Shown: piece after piece, positions 23,672 to 34,272 of the stretch
Layout of the letters: each line of letters begins with the position of its first letter
How positions within the stretch are numbered: the first letter of the stretch is position 1
Assembly: GCA_017464225.1 (NCBI GenBank)
Contig: JAFUDW010000139.1
Span: 1-36,379, forward strand
Source of the DNA: Clostridia bacterium
GTDB lineage: Bacteria > Bacillota_A > Clostridia > Christensenellales > Aristaeellaceae
DNA length: 36,379 nt
Direction: 5' to 3'
Made by a program: the position numbers and the translations under genes
The notes under the pieces: generated by a model
What the model was told of the DNA's origin: nothing
Database searches by the model: none
The model's input: the letters and a program-made list of their open reading frames with translations, nothing else

Positions 23672-25579
23672 TTATTTTTCACGGGAAAGGGGACGGGTAT
23701 AGGTGAAGAACAGGGTGGAAAGCGGCGGCATGACGATGCCGCACGACCATTTGAAATTGGCCATGGGTTTGCGGTGGGCGCGGAGCGAACGGGGATTGCC
23801 CTTGCCGCTGCCGCCGAATTCCTTGCTGTCGGTGTTCAGGATCTCCCGAAGATAGCCGAAGGAAGGCAAGCCGATGACGTAATCCTCATAATAGGCCGGG
23901 GTGAAATTGGTAACGCATACGATCCCGTTGCCCTCTTTGTCCCAGCGGACGAAGGAGGTAATGCTGCGGTCGCTGTCGTTGGGGTTGAGCCAGGTAAAGC
24001 CCTCCCAGCTGTCGTCCTTTTGCCATAGGGCCGGGGTATTCTGGTAAAAATCGTTCATGGCCTGCACGCAGCGCTTGAGGTCGGGATGGCGCTCATAGGC
24101 CAGCAGCATCCAGTCCAGCTGGGTGTCGTCCCGCCATTCGATGAACTGGCCAAACTCGGTGCCCATGAAGTTGAGCTTTTTTCCGGGATGGCTCAGCTGA
24201 TAGCCCAGCAGCGCCCGGAGACCGGCAAATTTGCGCCACAGATCGCCGGGCTGCTTGTCCAGCATGCTGTGCTTGCCGTGCACCACTTCGTCGTGGGAGA
24301 AGGGCAGGATGTAGTTTTCGCTGAAGGCGTACATCAGCGAGAAGGTGAGCTTGTTGTGCTGGTATCTGCGGTAGATGGGATCGTTGGCGATATAGGACAG
24401 CATGTCGTTCATCCAGCCCATATTCCATTTGAAGCTGAATCCCAGCCCGCCCTTCTGGGTGGAATGGGTCACCAGGGGATAGGCGGTGGATTCCTCGGCG
24501 ATCATCAGCACGCCGGGGAAGCGGCTGGCGGCGGCCTGGTTCAATCGGCGCAGAAACTCGGCGCCCTCCAGGTTCTCCCGACCGCCGTGCACGTTGGGCA
24601 GCCATTGGCCGGGCTCCCGGCCGAAATCAAGATACAGGATGGCGCTCACGGCGTCGCAGCGGATACCGTCGGCATGGTAGTATTCCAGCCAGTAGCAAGC
24701 GCTGGATACCAGGAAGCTGCATACCTCGCCCCGGGCGTAATCAAACTGGACGGTGCCCCATTGCGGCATATCGCTGCGCCGGGGATCGGCGTGTTCGTAG
24801 CAGTTTTCGCCGTCAAAGCGCATCAGGCCCTCGGCGTTGCGCGGAAAGTGGGCGGGCACCCAGTCCAGGATCACGCCGATGCCGGCCTGGTGCAGCCTGT
24901 CGATCAGCCCCATCAGCTGCTGCGCCGTGCCGTAGCGGGCGGTGGGCGCGAAGAATCCGGTTACCTGGTAGCCCCAGCTGGCGTCCAGCGGATGCTCCAT
25001 CACGGGCAGAAATTCCACATGGGTATAATGCATGTCCAGCAGGTAGGGGATCAGCTCGTCCGCCGTTTCCGTATAGGTGTAAAAGCCGCCGTCCTCATGG
25101 CGCTTCCAGCTGCCCAGATGCATTTCATAAATATTGACCGCGGTGTGCACCCAGTCGGTGCGGGCGCGGCGCTCCAGCCAGGCGGCGTCGTTCCATTCGT
25201 AATCCGAAAGGTTGCAGAGCTTGCTGGCCGTGCCGGGCCGCAGCTCGGCGGAAAAGGCGCAGGGATCGGCCCGCAGGCGCCAGGCGCCGTCTGCGCAGCG
25301 GACGGCGTATTTGTACAGCGGGCTTTCGGCAAACAGGCTGGCGGGCAGCGTGAGCTCCCACGTGCCGTCAAACTGCTTTTTCATGGGGTAGGCTTCATAA
25401 TGCCAGTGGCAAAAATCCCCCGTTACGCATACCTGCAGGGCGTGAGGCGCCCAAACGGTGAATTTCCAGTCCTTGCCCTTGGGCGTCAGCTTGTGCGCGC
25501 CAAGCCAGCGGTAGGCGTCGTTTGAAAAACCCTGATGAAAAGCCTCCCGGGCGGCGGAATCGGGAGCGGTATACAGCAT
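23672..25579 (-). CDS. glgB: 1,4-alpha-glucan branching enzyme
   Basis: 635-residue GH13 enzyme that introduces alpha-1,6 branches into glycogen. An N-terminal CBM48-like domain (about 20-110, with KFTVWAPHA) precedes the TIM barrel. Catalytic residues: nucleophile Asp309 in DGIRCDAVSA, acid/base Glu362/363 in MIAEESTAYP, and Asp430 in FSHDEVVHG. A C-terminal beta domain follows. ATG 25579 is chosen because AAAGGAGGG sits nine bases before it. No other glycogen genes are adjacent, so it is a single-gene unit here, divergent from the transporter at 25713. Confidence 0.95.
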   Translation of the reverse strand: MLYTAPDSAAREAFHQGFSNDAYRWLGAHKLTPKGKDWKFTVWAPHALQVCVTGDFCHWHYEAYPMKKQFDGTWELTLPASLFAESPLYKYAVRCADGAWRLRADPCAFSAELRPGTASKLCNLSDYEWNDAAWLERRARTDWVHTAVNIYEMHLGSWKRHEDGGFYTYTETADELIPYLLDMHYTHVEFLPVMEHPLDASWGYQVTGFFAPTARYGTAQQLMGLIDRLHQAGIGVILDWVPAHFPRNAEGLMRFDGENCYEHADPRRSDMPQWGTVQFDYARGEVCSFLVSSACYWLEYYHADGIRCDAVSAILYLDFGREPGQWLPNVHGGRENLEGAEFLRRLNQAAASRFPGVLMIAEESTAYPLVTHSTQKGGLGFSFKWNMGWMNDMLSYIANDPIYRRYQHNKLTFSLMYAFSENYILPFSHDEVVHGKHSMLDKQPGDLWRKFAGLRALLGYQLSHPGKKLNFMGTEFGQFIEWRDDTQLDWMLLAYERHPDLKRCVQAMNDFYQNTPALWQKDDSWEGFTWLNPNDSDRSITSFVRWDKEGNGIVCVTNFTPAYYEDYVIGLPSFGYLREILNTDSKEFGGSGKGNPRSLRAHRKPMANFKWSCGIVMPPLSTLFFTYTRPLSREK

Positions 25580-25635
25580 GGGACAGGCCCTCCTTTGATC
25601 CATTGAAGCTTGTTTCCACTTAAAATGATATTTTT

Positions 25636-25663
25636 ATTATACCAGAATCCGGAAAATTTTCAA
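25636..25663 (-). promoter_or_regulatory. Promoter of glgB
   Basis: Minus strand: -35 TTGAAA (25663-25658), 16-base spacer, extended -10 TGGTATAAT (TATAAT at 25641-25636). Confidence 0.8.
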
Positions 25664-25677
25664 CCATTCCCATCGGG

Positions 25678-25706
25678 TTGAATAATAAAGTTGCCTATGG
25701 TAGAAT
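25678..25706 (+). promoter_or_regulatory. Promoter of the EamA transporter, probably leaderless
   Basis: -35 TTGAAT (25678-25683), 17-base spacer, -10 TAGAAT (25701-25706). Transcription should start 6-8 bases later, at or within a base of the ATG at 25713, and no ribosome-binding site precedes that ATG. Confidence 0.65.
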
Positions 25707-25712
25707 CACGGC

Positions 25713-26579
25713 ATGAAGAACGCAAGCGGAAGCCTGATGCTGCTATTGACGGCGCTGATCTGGGGCACGGCGTTTGTGGCGCAGCGTTTTGGTATGAATT
25801 TTGTGGGCCCCATTACCTTCCAGGCCGTGCGCACGCTGCTGGGTTTTGCGGCGCTGCTGCCCGTGGTGCTGCTGCGCCGCAAAAAACAGGGCGCGGCCTT
25901 TCGCATGCCCTCGCTGAAAGCTGGACTGATCTGCGGCTTGCTGCTCACGGGGGCCAGCACGCTGCAGCAGATCGGCCTGACCACTGTGCCCGCGGGCAAG
26001 GCCGGCTTCATTACGGCGCTGTATGTGGTGCTGGTGCCGGTGCTGGGCATTTTTGCGGGCAGGCACACCAATCGGCGTACGTGGGTCGGCGTGGCGCTTT
26101 CGGTGGCGGGGCTGTACCTGCTGTCCTCCATCGGCAGCCTGTCGGTGGCCTCCGGCGAGGTGCTCATCATGATCTGCGCTGTGCTGTATTCCCTGCAGAT
26201 CCTGGCTGTGGATCGCTTCGCGCCGGAATGCGACGGCGCGGCGCTGAGCTGCGCCCAATTTCTGGTGGCAGGGCTGGTGCCGCTGCCCATTGCGCTTTTT
26301 ACCGAGCATCCCCAATGGCAGCAGCTGTGGGACGCCAGGCTGGCCATCTTTTACACCGGTGTTTTTTCCTGCGGCATCGCCTATACCCTGCAGATCATTG
26401 GCCAGCGGCGCACGCCGCCCGCGCTGGCGTCGCTGATCATGAGCCTGGAATCGGTATTCTCGCTGATCTTCGGCGTGCTCCTGCTTCATGAATCCATGAC
26501 CGGTCGGGAGCTGGCCGGCTGCGCGCTGATGCTTACGGCGGTGGTGCTGTCCCAATTGTCCGAGCGGGGAAAGGACTGA
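25713..26579 (+). CDS. EamA/DMT-family transporter
   Basis: 288-residue membrane protein with about ten helices in two EamA repeats (about 5-140 and 150-283). The first repeat begins [17 protein letters not shown] and the second ends in a helix-rich [20 protein letters not shown] block, both typical. Members export amino acids, metabolites or drugs; the substrate cannot be told. The start is supported by protein homology at the N-terminus, although there is no ribosome-binding site, consistent with a leaderless message. Confidence 0.9.
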   Translation: MKNASGSLMLLLTALIWGTAFVAQRFGMNFVGPITFQAVRTLLGFAALLPVVLLRRKKQGAAFRMPSLKAGLICGLLLTGASTLQQIGLTTVPAGKAGFITALYVVLVPVLGIFAGRHTNRRTWVGVALSVAGLYLLSSIGSLSVASGEVLIMICAVLYSLQILAVDRFAPECDGAALSCAQFLVAGLVPLPIALFTEHPQWQQLWDARLAIFYTGVFSCGIAYTLQIIGQRRTPPALASLIMSLESVFSLIFGVLLLHESMTGRELAGCALMLTAVVLSQLSERGKD

Positions 26580-26634
26580 AAAAATGGCCGCCGCTCTGGC
26601 GTTCGTGCGCCTTGCAACAAATGTTTTGATCCCC

Positions 26635-26663
26635 TTCACAAATGCGAACATATGTGCTATAAT
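26635..26663 (+). promoter_or_regulatory. uvrA promoter with LexA (SOS) box
   Basis: -35 TTCACA (26635-26640), 17-base spacer, -10 TATAAT (26658-26663). The spacer contains CGAAC-ATAT-GTGCT (GAAC 26646-26649, GTGC 26654-26657), one base off the Gram-positive LexA core GAAC-N4-GTTC, directly against the -10. LexA bound here would block uvrA until DNA damage. Confidence 0.8.
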
Positions 26664-26695
26664 TGCCGCTGTAAATCGCACTTCGGAGGAGAAAC

Positions 26696-29530
<2,835 letters not shown>

Positions 29531-29546
29531 GCGCAAAGCGCTTTCC

Positions 29547-29575
29547 TTGACTTTCGGTTTTTTATCTTCTATAAT
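29547..29575 (+). promoter_or_regulatory. Promoter of the type I toxin mRNA
   Basis: -35 TTGACT (29547-29552), 17-base spacer, -10 TATAAT (29570-29575). The mRNA should begin near 29582, exactly at a 9-bp hairpin GCCGTTTGA-GCGA-TCAAACGGC (29582-29603) that would cap its 5' end, a stabilising feature common in type I toxin mRNAs. Confidence 0.8.
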
Positions 29576-29666
29576 AAAAAAGCCGTTTGAGCGATCAAAC
29601 GGCAGACAGGGAGAAGATTACGCGGGGCTGTGCCTGCTGGACTACCAAGGAAAGCAGGTGATGTGC

Positions 29667-29759
29667 ATGAGCGCATATGAAATCATTATGATTTGCATTG
29701 CTTCCATGACACTCTTGCTGAAACTGATCGAATTTATCTTCGATTCGATTCGTAAATAA
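29667..29759 (+). CDS. Holin-like type I toxin peptide
   Basis: 30-residue peptide: short N-terminus (MSAYEIIM), one membrane helix (about residues 6-25) and a charged end FIFDSIRK. This pattern (MS-x-YE, single helix, short basic tail) is that of the 'putative holin-like toxin' family in Firmicutes. Overexpression of such peptides damages the membrane. ATG 29667 has AGGTG upstream; ATG 29661 is an alternative. The 5' untranslated region of about 85 bases and an opposing RNA gene over its 3' end support a toxin-antitoxin locus. Too short for homology to be certain. Confidence 0.7.
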   Translation: MSAYEIIMICIASMTLLLKLIEFIFDSIRK

Positions 29760-29762
29760 GCA

Positions 29763-29854
29763 AACGAAAAGCCACCGCGCAACGTCACTGCACGGTGGCT
29801 TTGTGAAATAATCGCTGGCAGGCGATTGTCTCGCGGAGTCCACTCAAACTCCCT
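29763..29854 (-). ncRNA. Antisense RNA antitoxin (type I)
   Basis: Predicted RNA of about 90 bases, transcribed from the minus-strand promoter at 29888-29861 towards the toxin gene and ending at the shared terminator (29802-29768) with TTTTCGTTT after it. It would be complementary to the 3' end of the toxin mRNA over at least the 35-base terminator. An internal hairpin AATCGC-CTGCCA-GCGATT (about 29826-29809) exposes CTGCC, which can pair with GGCAG in the 5' hairpin of the toxin mRNA. The convergent layout is that of Fst/RNAII and TxpA/RatA loci. Confidence 0.65.
29768..29802. terminator. Bidirectional terminator shared by toxin mRNA and antitoxin RNA
   Basis: Stem AAAGCCACCG (29768-29777) with CGGTGGCTTT (29793-29802), 15-base loop, T-rich arm on both strands. 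Confidence 0.8.
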
Positions 29855-29860
29855 GTCTTT

Positions 29861-29888
29861 ATTATACGCAAATCAATCGCTTTGTCAA
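29861..29888 (-). promoter_or_regulatory. Consensus promoter of the antitoxin RNA
   Basis: Minus strand: -35 TTGACA (29888-29883), 16-base spacer, -10 TATAAT (29866-29861), both hexamers perfect. It overlaps the region just before the DUF4867 gene and points away from it, so it cannot serve that gene. Confidence 0.85.
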
Positions 29889-29903
29889 GCAAGGAGAAAG
29901 CCT

Positions 29904-30392
29904 ATGGATACAAGCTTTGGAGAATATGGCCGCGTTGTTCACGGCGTTCCGACGGAGGAATTGATGGCTGCGGTGCAGCGCTTTTCTTTGCCCGATTCCG
30001 GCATGGTCTATTCTCCTCGGGAGGACGATCTGCACGCCGTACTCTCCTTTACGCCCTGGGGCGCGCGGCTGTTTGCCGATATGCCCTATCAGCTGGGGTA
30101 TTGCGCGGGCAGCAATCAGTCCGCCGATACGCTGGTGCGCCACGGCGGCAGCGCTTTTATCTGCGGACAGAGCGATTTTGCGCTGGCGGTCCGCCATCGC
30201 TGGGAGCAATCGACAAAGCGTTTTGTCATCCCGGCGCAGACGTTGGTGGAAATCTACGGCGATACGCTGCGCTCCGCGCCGTTGGGTGAAGGCTTTCGCG
30301 TGCTGGCGCTGCTGCCCTACGCCACCAATACCGAATGGCGGGGCGAGGATGGGATCATCGCCCGCAATACCTGGCAGGAGCGGCGCATATGA
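29904..30392 (+). CDS. DUF4867-family protein
   Basis: 162-residue protein of a Firmicutes family of unknown function. Typical segments: EYGRVVHGVPTEELM near the N-terminus, YQLGYCAGSNQSADTL in the middle, and a cupin-like stretch FVIPAQTLVEIYGDTLRSAP near the end, which suggests a small-molecule or sugar-acid binding beta barrel. AAGGAG lies seven bases before ATG 29904. It overlaps mnmG by ATGA, so the two are translated together. DUF4867 genes are often met near carbohydrate genes; its coupling to a tRNA-modification gene here is unexplained. Confidence 0.8.
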   Translation: MDTSFGEYGRVVHGVPTEELMAAVQRFSLPDSGMVYSPREDDLHAVLSFTPWGARLFADMPYQLGYCAGSNQSADTLVRHGGSAFICGQSDFALAVRHRWEQSTKRFVIPAQTLVEIYGDTLRSAPLGEGFRVLALLPYATNTEWRGEDGIIARNTWQERRI

Positions 30393-32164
30393 GCTATGAT
30401 ATTGTTGTGATCGGCGCGGGCCATGCCGGATGCGAGGCCGCGCTGGCCGCCGCCCGTATGGGGCTGGAAACGCTACTTTTCACCCTGAACCTTGACGCCA
30501 TCGCGCTGATGGCCTGCAATCCGGCCATTGGCGGCACGGGCAAGGGGCATCTGGTGCGCGAGGTGGACGCCCTGGGGGGCGAAATGGGACGGGCCATAGA
30601 CGATACCACGCTGCAGAGCCGCATGCTGAACATGAGCAAGGGCCCGGCGGTGCATTCGCTCCGCGCGCAGGCCGATAAGCGCATGTATCAGAAACGCATG
30701 AAACGCGCGCTGTTCAGCCAGGAGCGCCTCACCGTGCGCCAGGGCGAAGTGACGCGGATCGAAACGGCAAACGGCACGGTCGCTGGGGTGGTGACGGCCA
30801 CGGGCGACCGGATCCCCTGCCGGGCGGCGGTGGTGTGCACGGGCGTATACCTGCACGGGCGCATTTACATCGGCGAGGCCCAGTGGGCGGGCGGCCCGCA
30901 GGGGCTGCTGCCTGCCAATGGGCTCACCGCGAGCCTGCTGGACCTGGGATTTTCCATTCGCAGGTTCAAGACCGGCACGCCTGCCCGCATCGACGCCCGC
31001 AGTATTGATTTTGACAGGCTGGAGCCTCAGCACGGCGATGAACCGCCCGTGCCGTTTTCCTTCCTGACAGACCATGCCATTGAAAACCGCATGGACTGCT
31101 ATCTGACATACACCAATCCCCAAACGCACCGGATCATCCTGGATAACCTGGACAGGGCGCCCATGTTCAACGGCGCCATCACCAGCGCCGGCCCCAGGTA
31201 CTGTCCCAGCATTGAAAGCAAGATCGTGCGCTTTGCCGATAAGGAGCGGCATCAGCTGTTCCTGGAGCCCGAGGGGCTGAACGATGAGGAATGGTACGTG
31301 CAGGGGATGTCCAGCAGCCTGCCCGAGGACGTGCAGTGGGCCATGTACCGCACGGTGCCGGGGCTGGAGCATTGCATCCTGACCCGCCTGGCTTACGCTA
31401 TTGAGTACGACTGCATTGACAGCCTGGCGCTGAACCAGGGGCTGGGCGCTTTGCAGGTGCCCGGACTGTACCTGGCGGGTCAGGTCAACGGCACATCGGG
31501 CTATGAGGAGGCTGCCGCCCAGGGCATCCTGGCGGGCATCAACGCGGCCCTGTACGTGCGGGGAAAGGAGCCCTTTATCCTGACGCGGGATCAGGCGTAT
31601 ATCGGCGTGCTGGTGGATGATCTGACCACCAAGGGCACCGACGAGCCCTACCGCATGATGACCAGCCGCGCGGAGCACAGGCTGTATCTGCGCCAGGATA
31701 ACGCAGACCTGCGGCTTACCGCCCGGGCCTATGCCATCGGGCTGGCCTCGGACGAGCGCATGCGCCGCATGGAAACCAAGGCGCGGGAGACCCGGGAGCT
31801 CATGGACTGGCTGAAGGCGCAGAAAAAGGACGCGCTGCTGCGGCATCCCGAGAATACCATCGATCCGCTGCTGCCCGATCCCAACGCCTATACGCCCGGC
31901 GCGCGGCAGCAGGCCGAGATCCAGATCAAGTATGAGGGCTACCTGCAAAAGGAGGAGACCGCCATCCGCCAGGCCCGGGTCATGGAGGAGAGGCTGCTGC
32001 CTGAAGACGCTCCTTATATGGAAATCACCGGTCTGCGCATGGAGGCTCGGCAAAAGCTTGCCGCCCAGCGTCCGCGCTCCATCGGCCAGGCCAGCCGCAT
32101 TCCCGGCGTGTCGCCTGCCGACGTGGCCGTTTTGATGGTATGGCTGAAGAAAAACGAAGGGTGA
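30389..32164 (+). CDS. mnmG: tRNA uridine-5-carboxymethylaminomethyl modification enzyme MnmG (GidA)
   Basis: 591-residue FAD enzyme that works with MnmE to modify U34 of tRNAs. FAD-binding motif VIGAGHAGCEAA (about residues 5-16), ACNPAIGGTGKGHL, FKTGTPARID, NGTSGYEEAAAQG and TSRAEHRLYLRQDNAD are all conserved, and the C-terminal MnmE/tRNA-binding end IPGVSPADVAVLMVWL is present. Somewhat shorter than the usual 620-630. ATG 30389 overlaps the upstream stop; the longer in-frame N-terminus is unsupported. mnmE is not adjacent. Confidence 0.96.
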   Translation: MSYDIVVIGAGHAGCEAALAAARMGLETLLFTLNLDAIALMACNPAIGGTGKGHLVREVDALGGEMGRAIDDTTLQSRMLNMSKGPAVHSLRAQADKRMYQKRMKRALFSQERLTVRQGEVTRIETANGTVAGVVTATGDRIPCRAAVVCTGVYLHGRIYIGEAQWAGGPQGLLPANGLTASLLDLGFSIRRFKTGTPARIDARSIDFDRLEPQHGDEPPVPFSFLTDHAIENRMDCYLTYTNPQTHRIILDNLDRAPMFNGAITSAGPRYCPSIESKIVRFADKERHQLFLEPEGLNDEEWYVQGMSSSLPEDVQWAMYRTVPGLEHCILTRLAYAIEYDCIDSLALNQGLGALQVPGLYLAGQVNGTSGYEEAAAQGILAGINAALYVRGKEPFILTRDQAYIGVLVDDLTTKGTDEPYRMMTSRAEHRLYLRQDNADLRLTARAYAIGLASDERMRRMETKARETRELMDWLKAQKKDALLRHPENTIDPLLPDPNAYTPGARQQAEIQIKYEGYLQKEETAIRQARVMEERLLPEDAPYMEITGLRMEARQKLAAQRPRSIGQASRIPGVSPADVAVLMVWLKKNEG

Positions 32165-32210
32165 TATACTGGTAAACAGGCATTTGATGGGGAGGGGAAC
32201 GTTAAGGAGC

Positions 32211-32245
32211 GCCGCCCCTTAGGAACCCTGCCAGGGTGGGGAGGC
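32211..32245 (+). other. Structured hairpin in the mnmG 3' region
   Basis: GCC-CCCC (32211-32218) pairs with GGGG-GGC (32238-32245) around a second stem ACCCT-GCC-AGGGT (32225-32237), with bulge TTAGGA. It is followed by TCTTA but no long T run. Might be a weak terminator or part of a small RNA from the 150-base stretch before the main terminator. Confidence 0.4.
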
Positions 32246-32316
32246 TCTTATCGCCATCCCGCTGCAAAATCACTGTTATCGGACATACATCTTTTATCAG
32301 AGCTCAATATTAGAAG

Positions 32317-32370
32317 AAACCGCAGCAGGTATTCCCGACGATCGGGCGATGAATCTGCTGCGGTTTTCTT
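32317..32370. terminator. Bidirectional terminator between mnmG and the minus-strand operon
   Basis: A 12-bp stem AAACCGCAGCAG (32317-32328) with CTGCTGCGGTTT (32355-32366), and an inner CCCGA-CGA-TCGGG stem. T-rich on both strands (TTTTCTTTT; TTTCTTCT). Confidence 0.85.
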
Positions 32371-32388
32371 TTGTTATGACGGGCTGTA

Positions 32389-33171
32389 TCAGCCGTTTAC
32401 CTCTCCCGCCACCACGAAAGAGTTGCGCATGAACTCGGCGTAGAGCGTAAACTCGGCCTCCCGCTCCTCGGGGTAGGTGATGGTGAGCGAATGGAAAAGG
32501 CTGTCTCCGCTGTAGATGATCACATACATGCCGGTATCCTGGGCGGTGAGCATGTTCACCTCGGGCAGGTCGTTGATGATCAGGCCGTCGTTCTCCTCGC
32601 CCAGCAGCTGGCGGGCGTACTCCTCGCGGTTGAGATCAAGCGCGTCCTCAACGCGGTAGCGCACGCCCGAGATAAAGCTGCCGTCCTCGGCATAGTACGA
32701 AAAATCATAAGCGTCGTCGTCGTTGACGGCGTAAAGATCGGGCAGGCTCACCGAAAAATCATCGGCTTCCAGCATCGTCATGCCGCCAAAGGCATAATAA
32801 TCCCCGGTCTCGCAGGAGACGAGCGCGTAGCCGTCCCCATCGCGGCGGACGCATATCGTGGCGTCGCACAGCCAGGTAATGGATTCGTCGGGGGCAAAGT
32901 GGGGCAGGCTGTCGCCGCCCTCCTCGGCGTATACGTCGCACTCCAGCACGTAGCAGCCGCCATCCTCCACGCAGCTGTATACCAGCGCGCCCACATAGGT
33001 GTTATCGTCATACTCCAGGGGCAGCGCTTCCCGCGCCGCGCTGTCCAGCCAGGCGCGCATGGTGGACAGCTCAGCCTCGCTCAGGGCGCTCTCCCGCAGC
33101 TCCCGGGTGGGAGCGGCCAGGGCGCTCATGGGCAGCAGCAGGCACAGCAGCAGGCAGATCAGCTTTTTCAT
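32389..33171 (-). CDS. Secreted hypothetical protein
   Basis: 260 residues with a signal peptide (KKLICLLLCLLLPMSALA). The mature protein is strongly acidic with many Asp/Tyr clusters (AVNDDDAYDFSYY) and six Cys, of which several could form disulfides outside the cell. No domain recognised; the repeated beta-type pattern and the closing LYAEFMRNSFVVAG resemble secreted proteins with no known function in related Clostridia. Its start overlaps the stop of the flavoprotein gene (ATGA), so the two share an operon; a redox partner role is possible but unproved. Confidence 0.75.
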   Translation of the reverse strand: MKKLICLLLCLLLPMSALAAPTRELRESALSEAELSTMRAWLDSAAREALPLEYDDNTYVGALVYSCVEDGGCYVLECDVYAEEGGDSLPHFAPDESITWLCDATICVRRDGDGYALVSCETGDYYAFGGMTMLEADDFSVSLPDLYAVNDDDAYDFSYYAEDGSFISGVRYRVEDALDLNREEYARQLLGEENDGLIINDLPEVNMLTAQDTGMYVIIYSGDSLFHSLTITYPEEREAEFTLYAEFMRNSFVVAGEVNG

Positions 33172-34013
33172 TTGTTTTCTCCCTTTTCGTTCAGGTATTG
33201 GGCGATGGCCAGCGCGGCGGTATTGCCCTGGCCCACGGCCCGGGCGGCCTGATAGGGCGCGCCGGTGATATCGCCCGCGGCGAATACGCCCTCCACGCTG
33301 GTGCGCATCTTTTCGTCCACCTTGACGGCCTCGCCGTTCATTTCCAGCTTGGGCAGCAGCGTGGTCAGAGCTACGGCGGGGCGCAGGATGAACACGCAGT
33401 CATAGGCTTTTTCGCTTTCGCCGGCGGTGAGCACAACCCCTTCGCCCTCGGCGCGGATGGCTGTGGGTTTGCCGGGGATCACCGTTACGCCTTCGGGGGC
33501 GTCGTGCGGCTTTTCCATATAATAGTCCACCGGGCAGATGGATTTGAGGAAGTCCACATCCTCTTTAAAGGAAGCGTCCTGGCAAACCACGGCCACCGGG
33601 CGGCCCTTGTACAGCATGCCGTCGCAGGTGGCGCAATAGCTGACGCCCTGGCCCACCAGCGCGTCCTCGCCCGCGATGCGCGCCACGCGGCCGATGCCGA
33701 TGGCCAGCAGCACGGCGTCGCACTTGATCATGTCCTCGCCCGCCAGCACGGTAAAGCCCCGGCGGGTCTTCTGGATCAGCCGGGCCAGACCGGTTTTGAA
33801 TTGTACGCCGGCCTTTTCAGCCTGCTGGGTAAAATTCTTTTGCATTTCACTGCCCGCCATTTCGGGCAGTCCGGGATAATTGTCCACGCGTTTGGCCTTC
33901 TCCAGGGCGCTTGCCCCCGAACGCAGAATGGTGACGTCGGCGCCGCGCAGCCGCAGCGTCAGGGCGGCCGAGCAGCCCGCCGGGCCGCCTCCAATGATCA
34001 ATACATGCGCCAT
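33168..34013 (-). CDS. Thioredoxin-reductase-like flavoprotein without NADPH motif
   Basis: 281-residue FAD disulfide reductase. FAD motif IIGGGPAGCSAAL (about 5-17), redox-active CATCDG (about residue 133), and the C-terminal FAD motif GVFAAGDITG. At the place of the second nucleotide-binding motif (normally GGGxSA, then the HRR patch) it reads VAVVCQDASFKE, so NADPH use is unlikely. Clostridial ferredoxin-dependent thioredoxin reductases lack the same motif, so ferredoxin or another donor is the best guess. Ribosome-binding site GAAAGGAGC. No thioredoxin gene is adjacent in the window. Confidence 0.88.
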   Translation of the reverse strand: MAHVLIIGGGPAGCSAALTLRLRGADVTILRSGASALEKAKRVDNYPGLPEMAGSEMQKNFTQQAEKAGVQFKTGLARLIQKTRRGFTVLAGEDMIKCDAVLLAIGIGRVARIAGEDALVGQGVSYCATCDGMLYKGRPVAVVCQDASFKEDVDFLKSICPVDYYMEKPHDAPEGVTVIPGKPTAIRAEGEGVVLTAGESEKAYDCVFILRPAVALTTLLPKLEMNGEAVKVDEKMRTSVEGVFAAGDITGAPYQAARAVGQGNTAALAIAQYLNEKGENK

Positions 34014-34045
34014 TCGATTCTGCTCCTTTCATTTGTTACATATTT

Positions 34046-34073
34046 ATTATACCACACTTTATATTTTTGCAAT
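34046..34073 (-). promoter_or_regulatory. Promoter of the flavoprotein operon
   Basis: Minus strand: extended -10 TGGTATAAT (TATAAT 34051-34046) with a -35 near ATTGCA (34073-34068), spacer 16. Confidence 0.65.
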
Positions 34074-34182
34074 ATATGGGCGATGTAAATATTTTATGAA
34101 CGGGCGCGCGGGAAAACCGGAGGCCGAAGCGCGCCCGGAAAATCCTTACAAAAATATTTTTCAGAAATATTTCTTTCCCCTA

Positions 34183-34211
34183 TTGACAATTCTCTTAGGA
34201 GGTGCTATTCT
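34183..34211 (+). promoter_or_regulatory. hrcA promoter
   Basis: -35 TTGACA (34183-34188), 17-base spacer, -10 TATTCT (34206-34211), 12 bases before CIRCE. A 9-bp GC-only hairpin (34101-34109 with 34129-34137) of unknown purpose lies upstream. Confidence 0.85.
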
Positions 34212-34222
34212 TATCACAGTTG

Positions 34223-34249
34223 TTAGCACTCAACACGATCGAGTGCTAA
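34223..34249. promoter_or_regulatory. CIRCE operator
   Basis: TTAGCACTC (34223-34231), nine bases, GAGTGCTAA (34241-34249): a perfect match to the HrcA-binding consensus. HrcA bound here represses the heat-shock operon. Confidence 0.98.
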
Positions 34250-34272
34250 CAAACAAAACGGAGGTGAGCGCA

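Noticed and set aside
24086..25525. Plus-strand frame opposite glgB
   Set aside because: glgB on the minus strand has all catalytic motifs; the opposite frame has low-complexity Gly/Val/Gln composition and no ribosome-binding site.
33880..34272. N-terminal extension of HrcA upstream of 34273
   Set aside because: It runs antisense to the flavoprotein gene and through the promoter and CIRCE; the ATG after CIRCE has the right ribosome-binding site and protein length.
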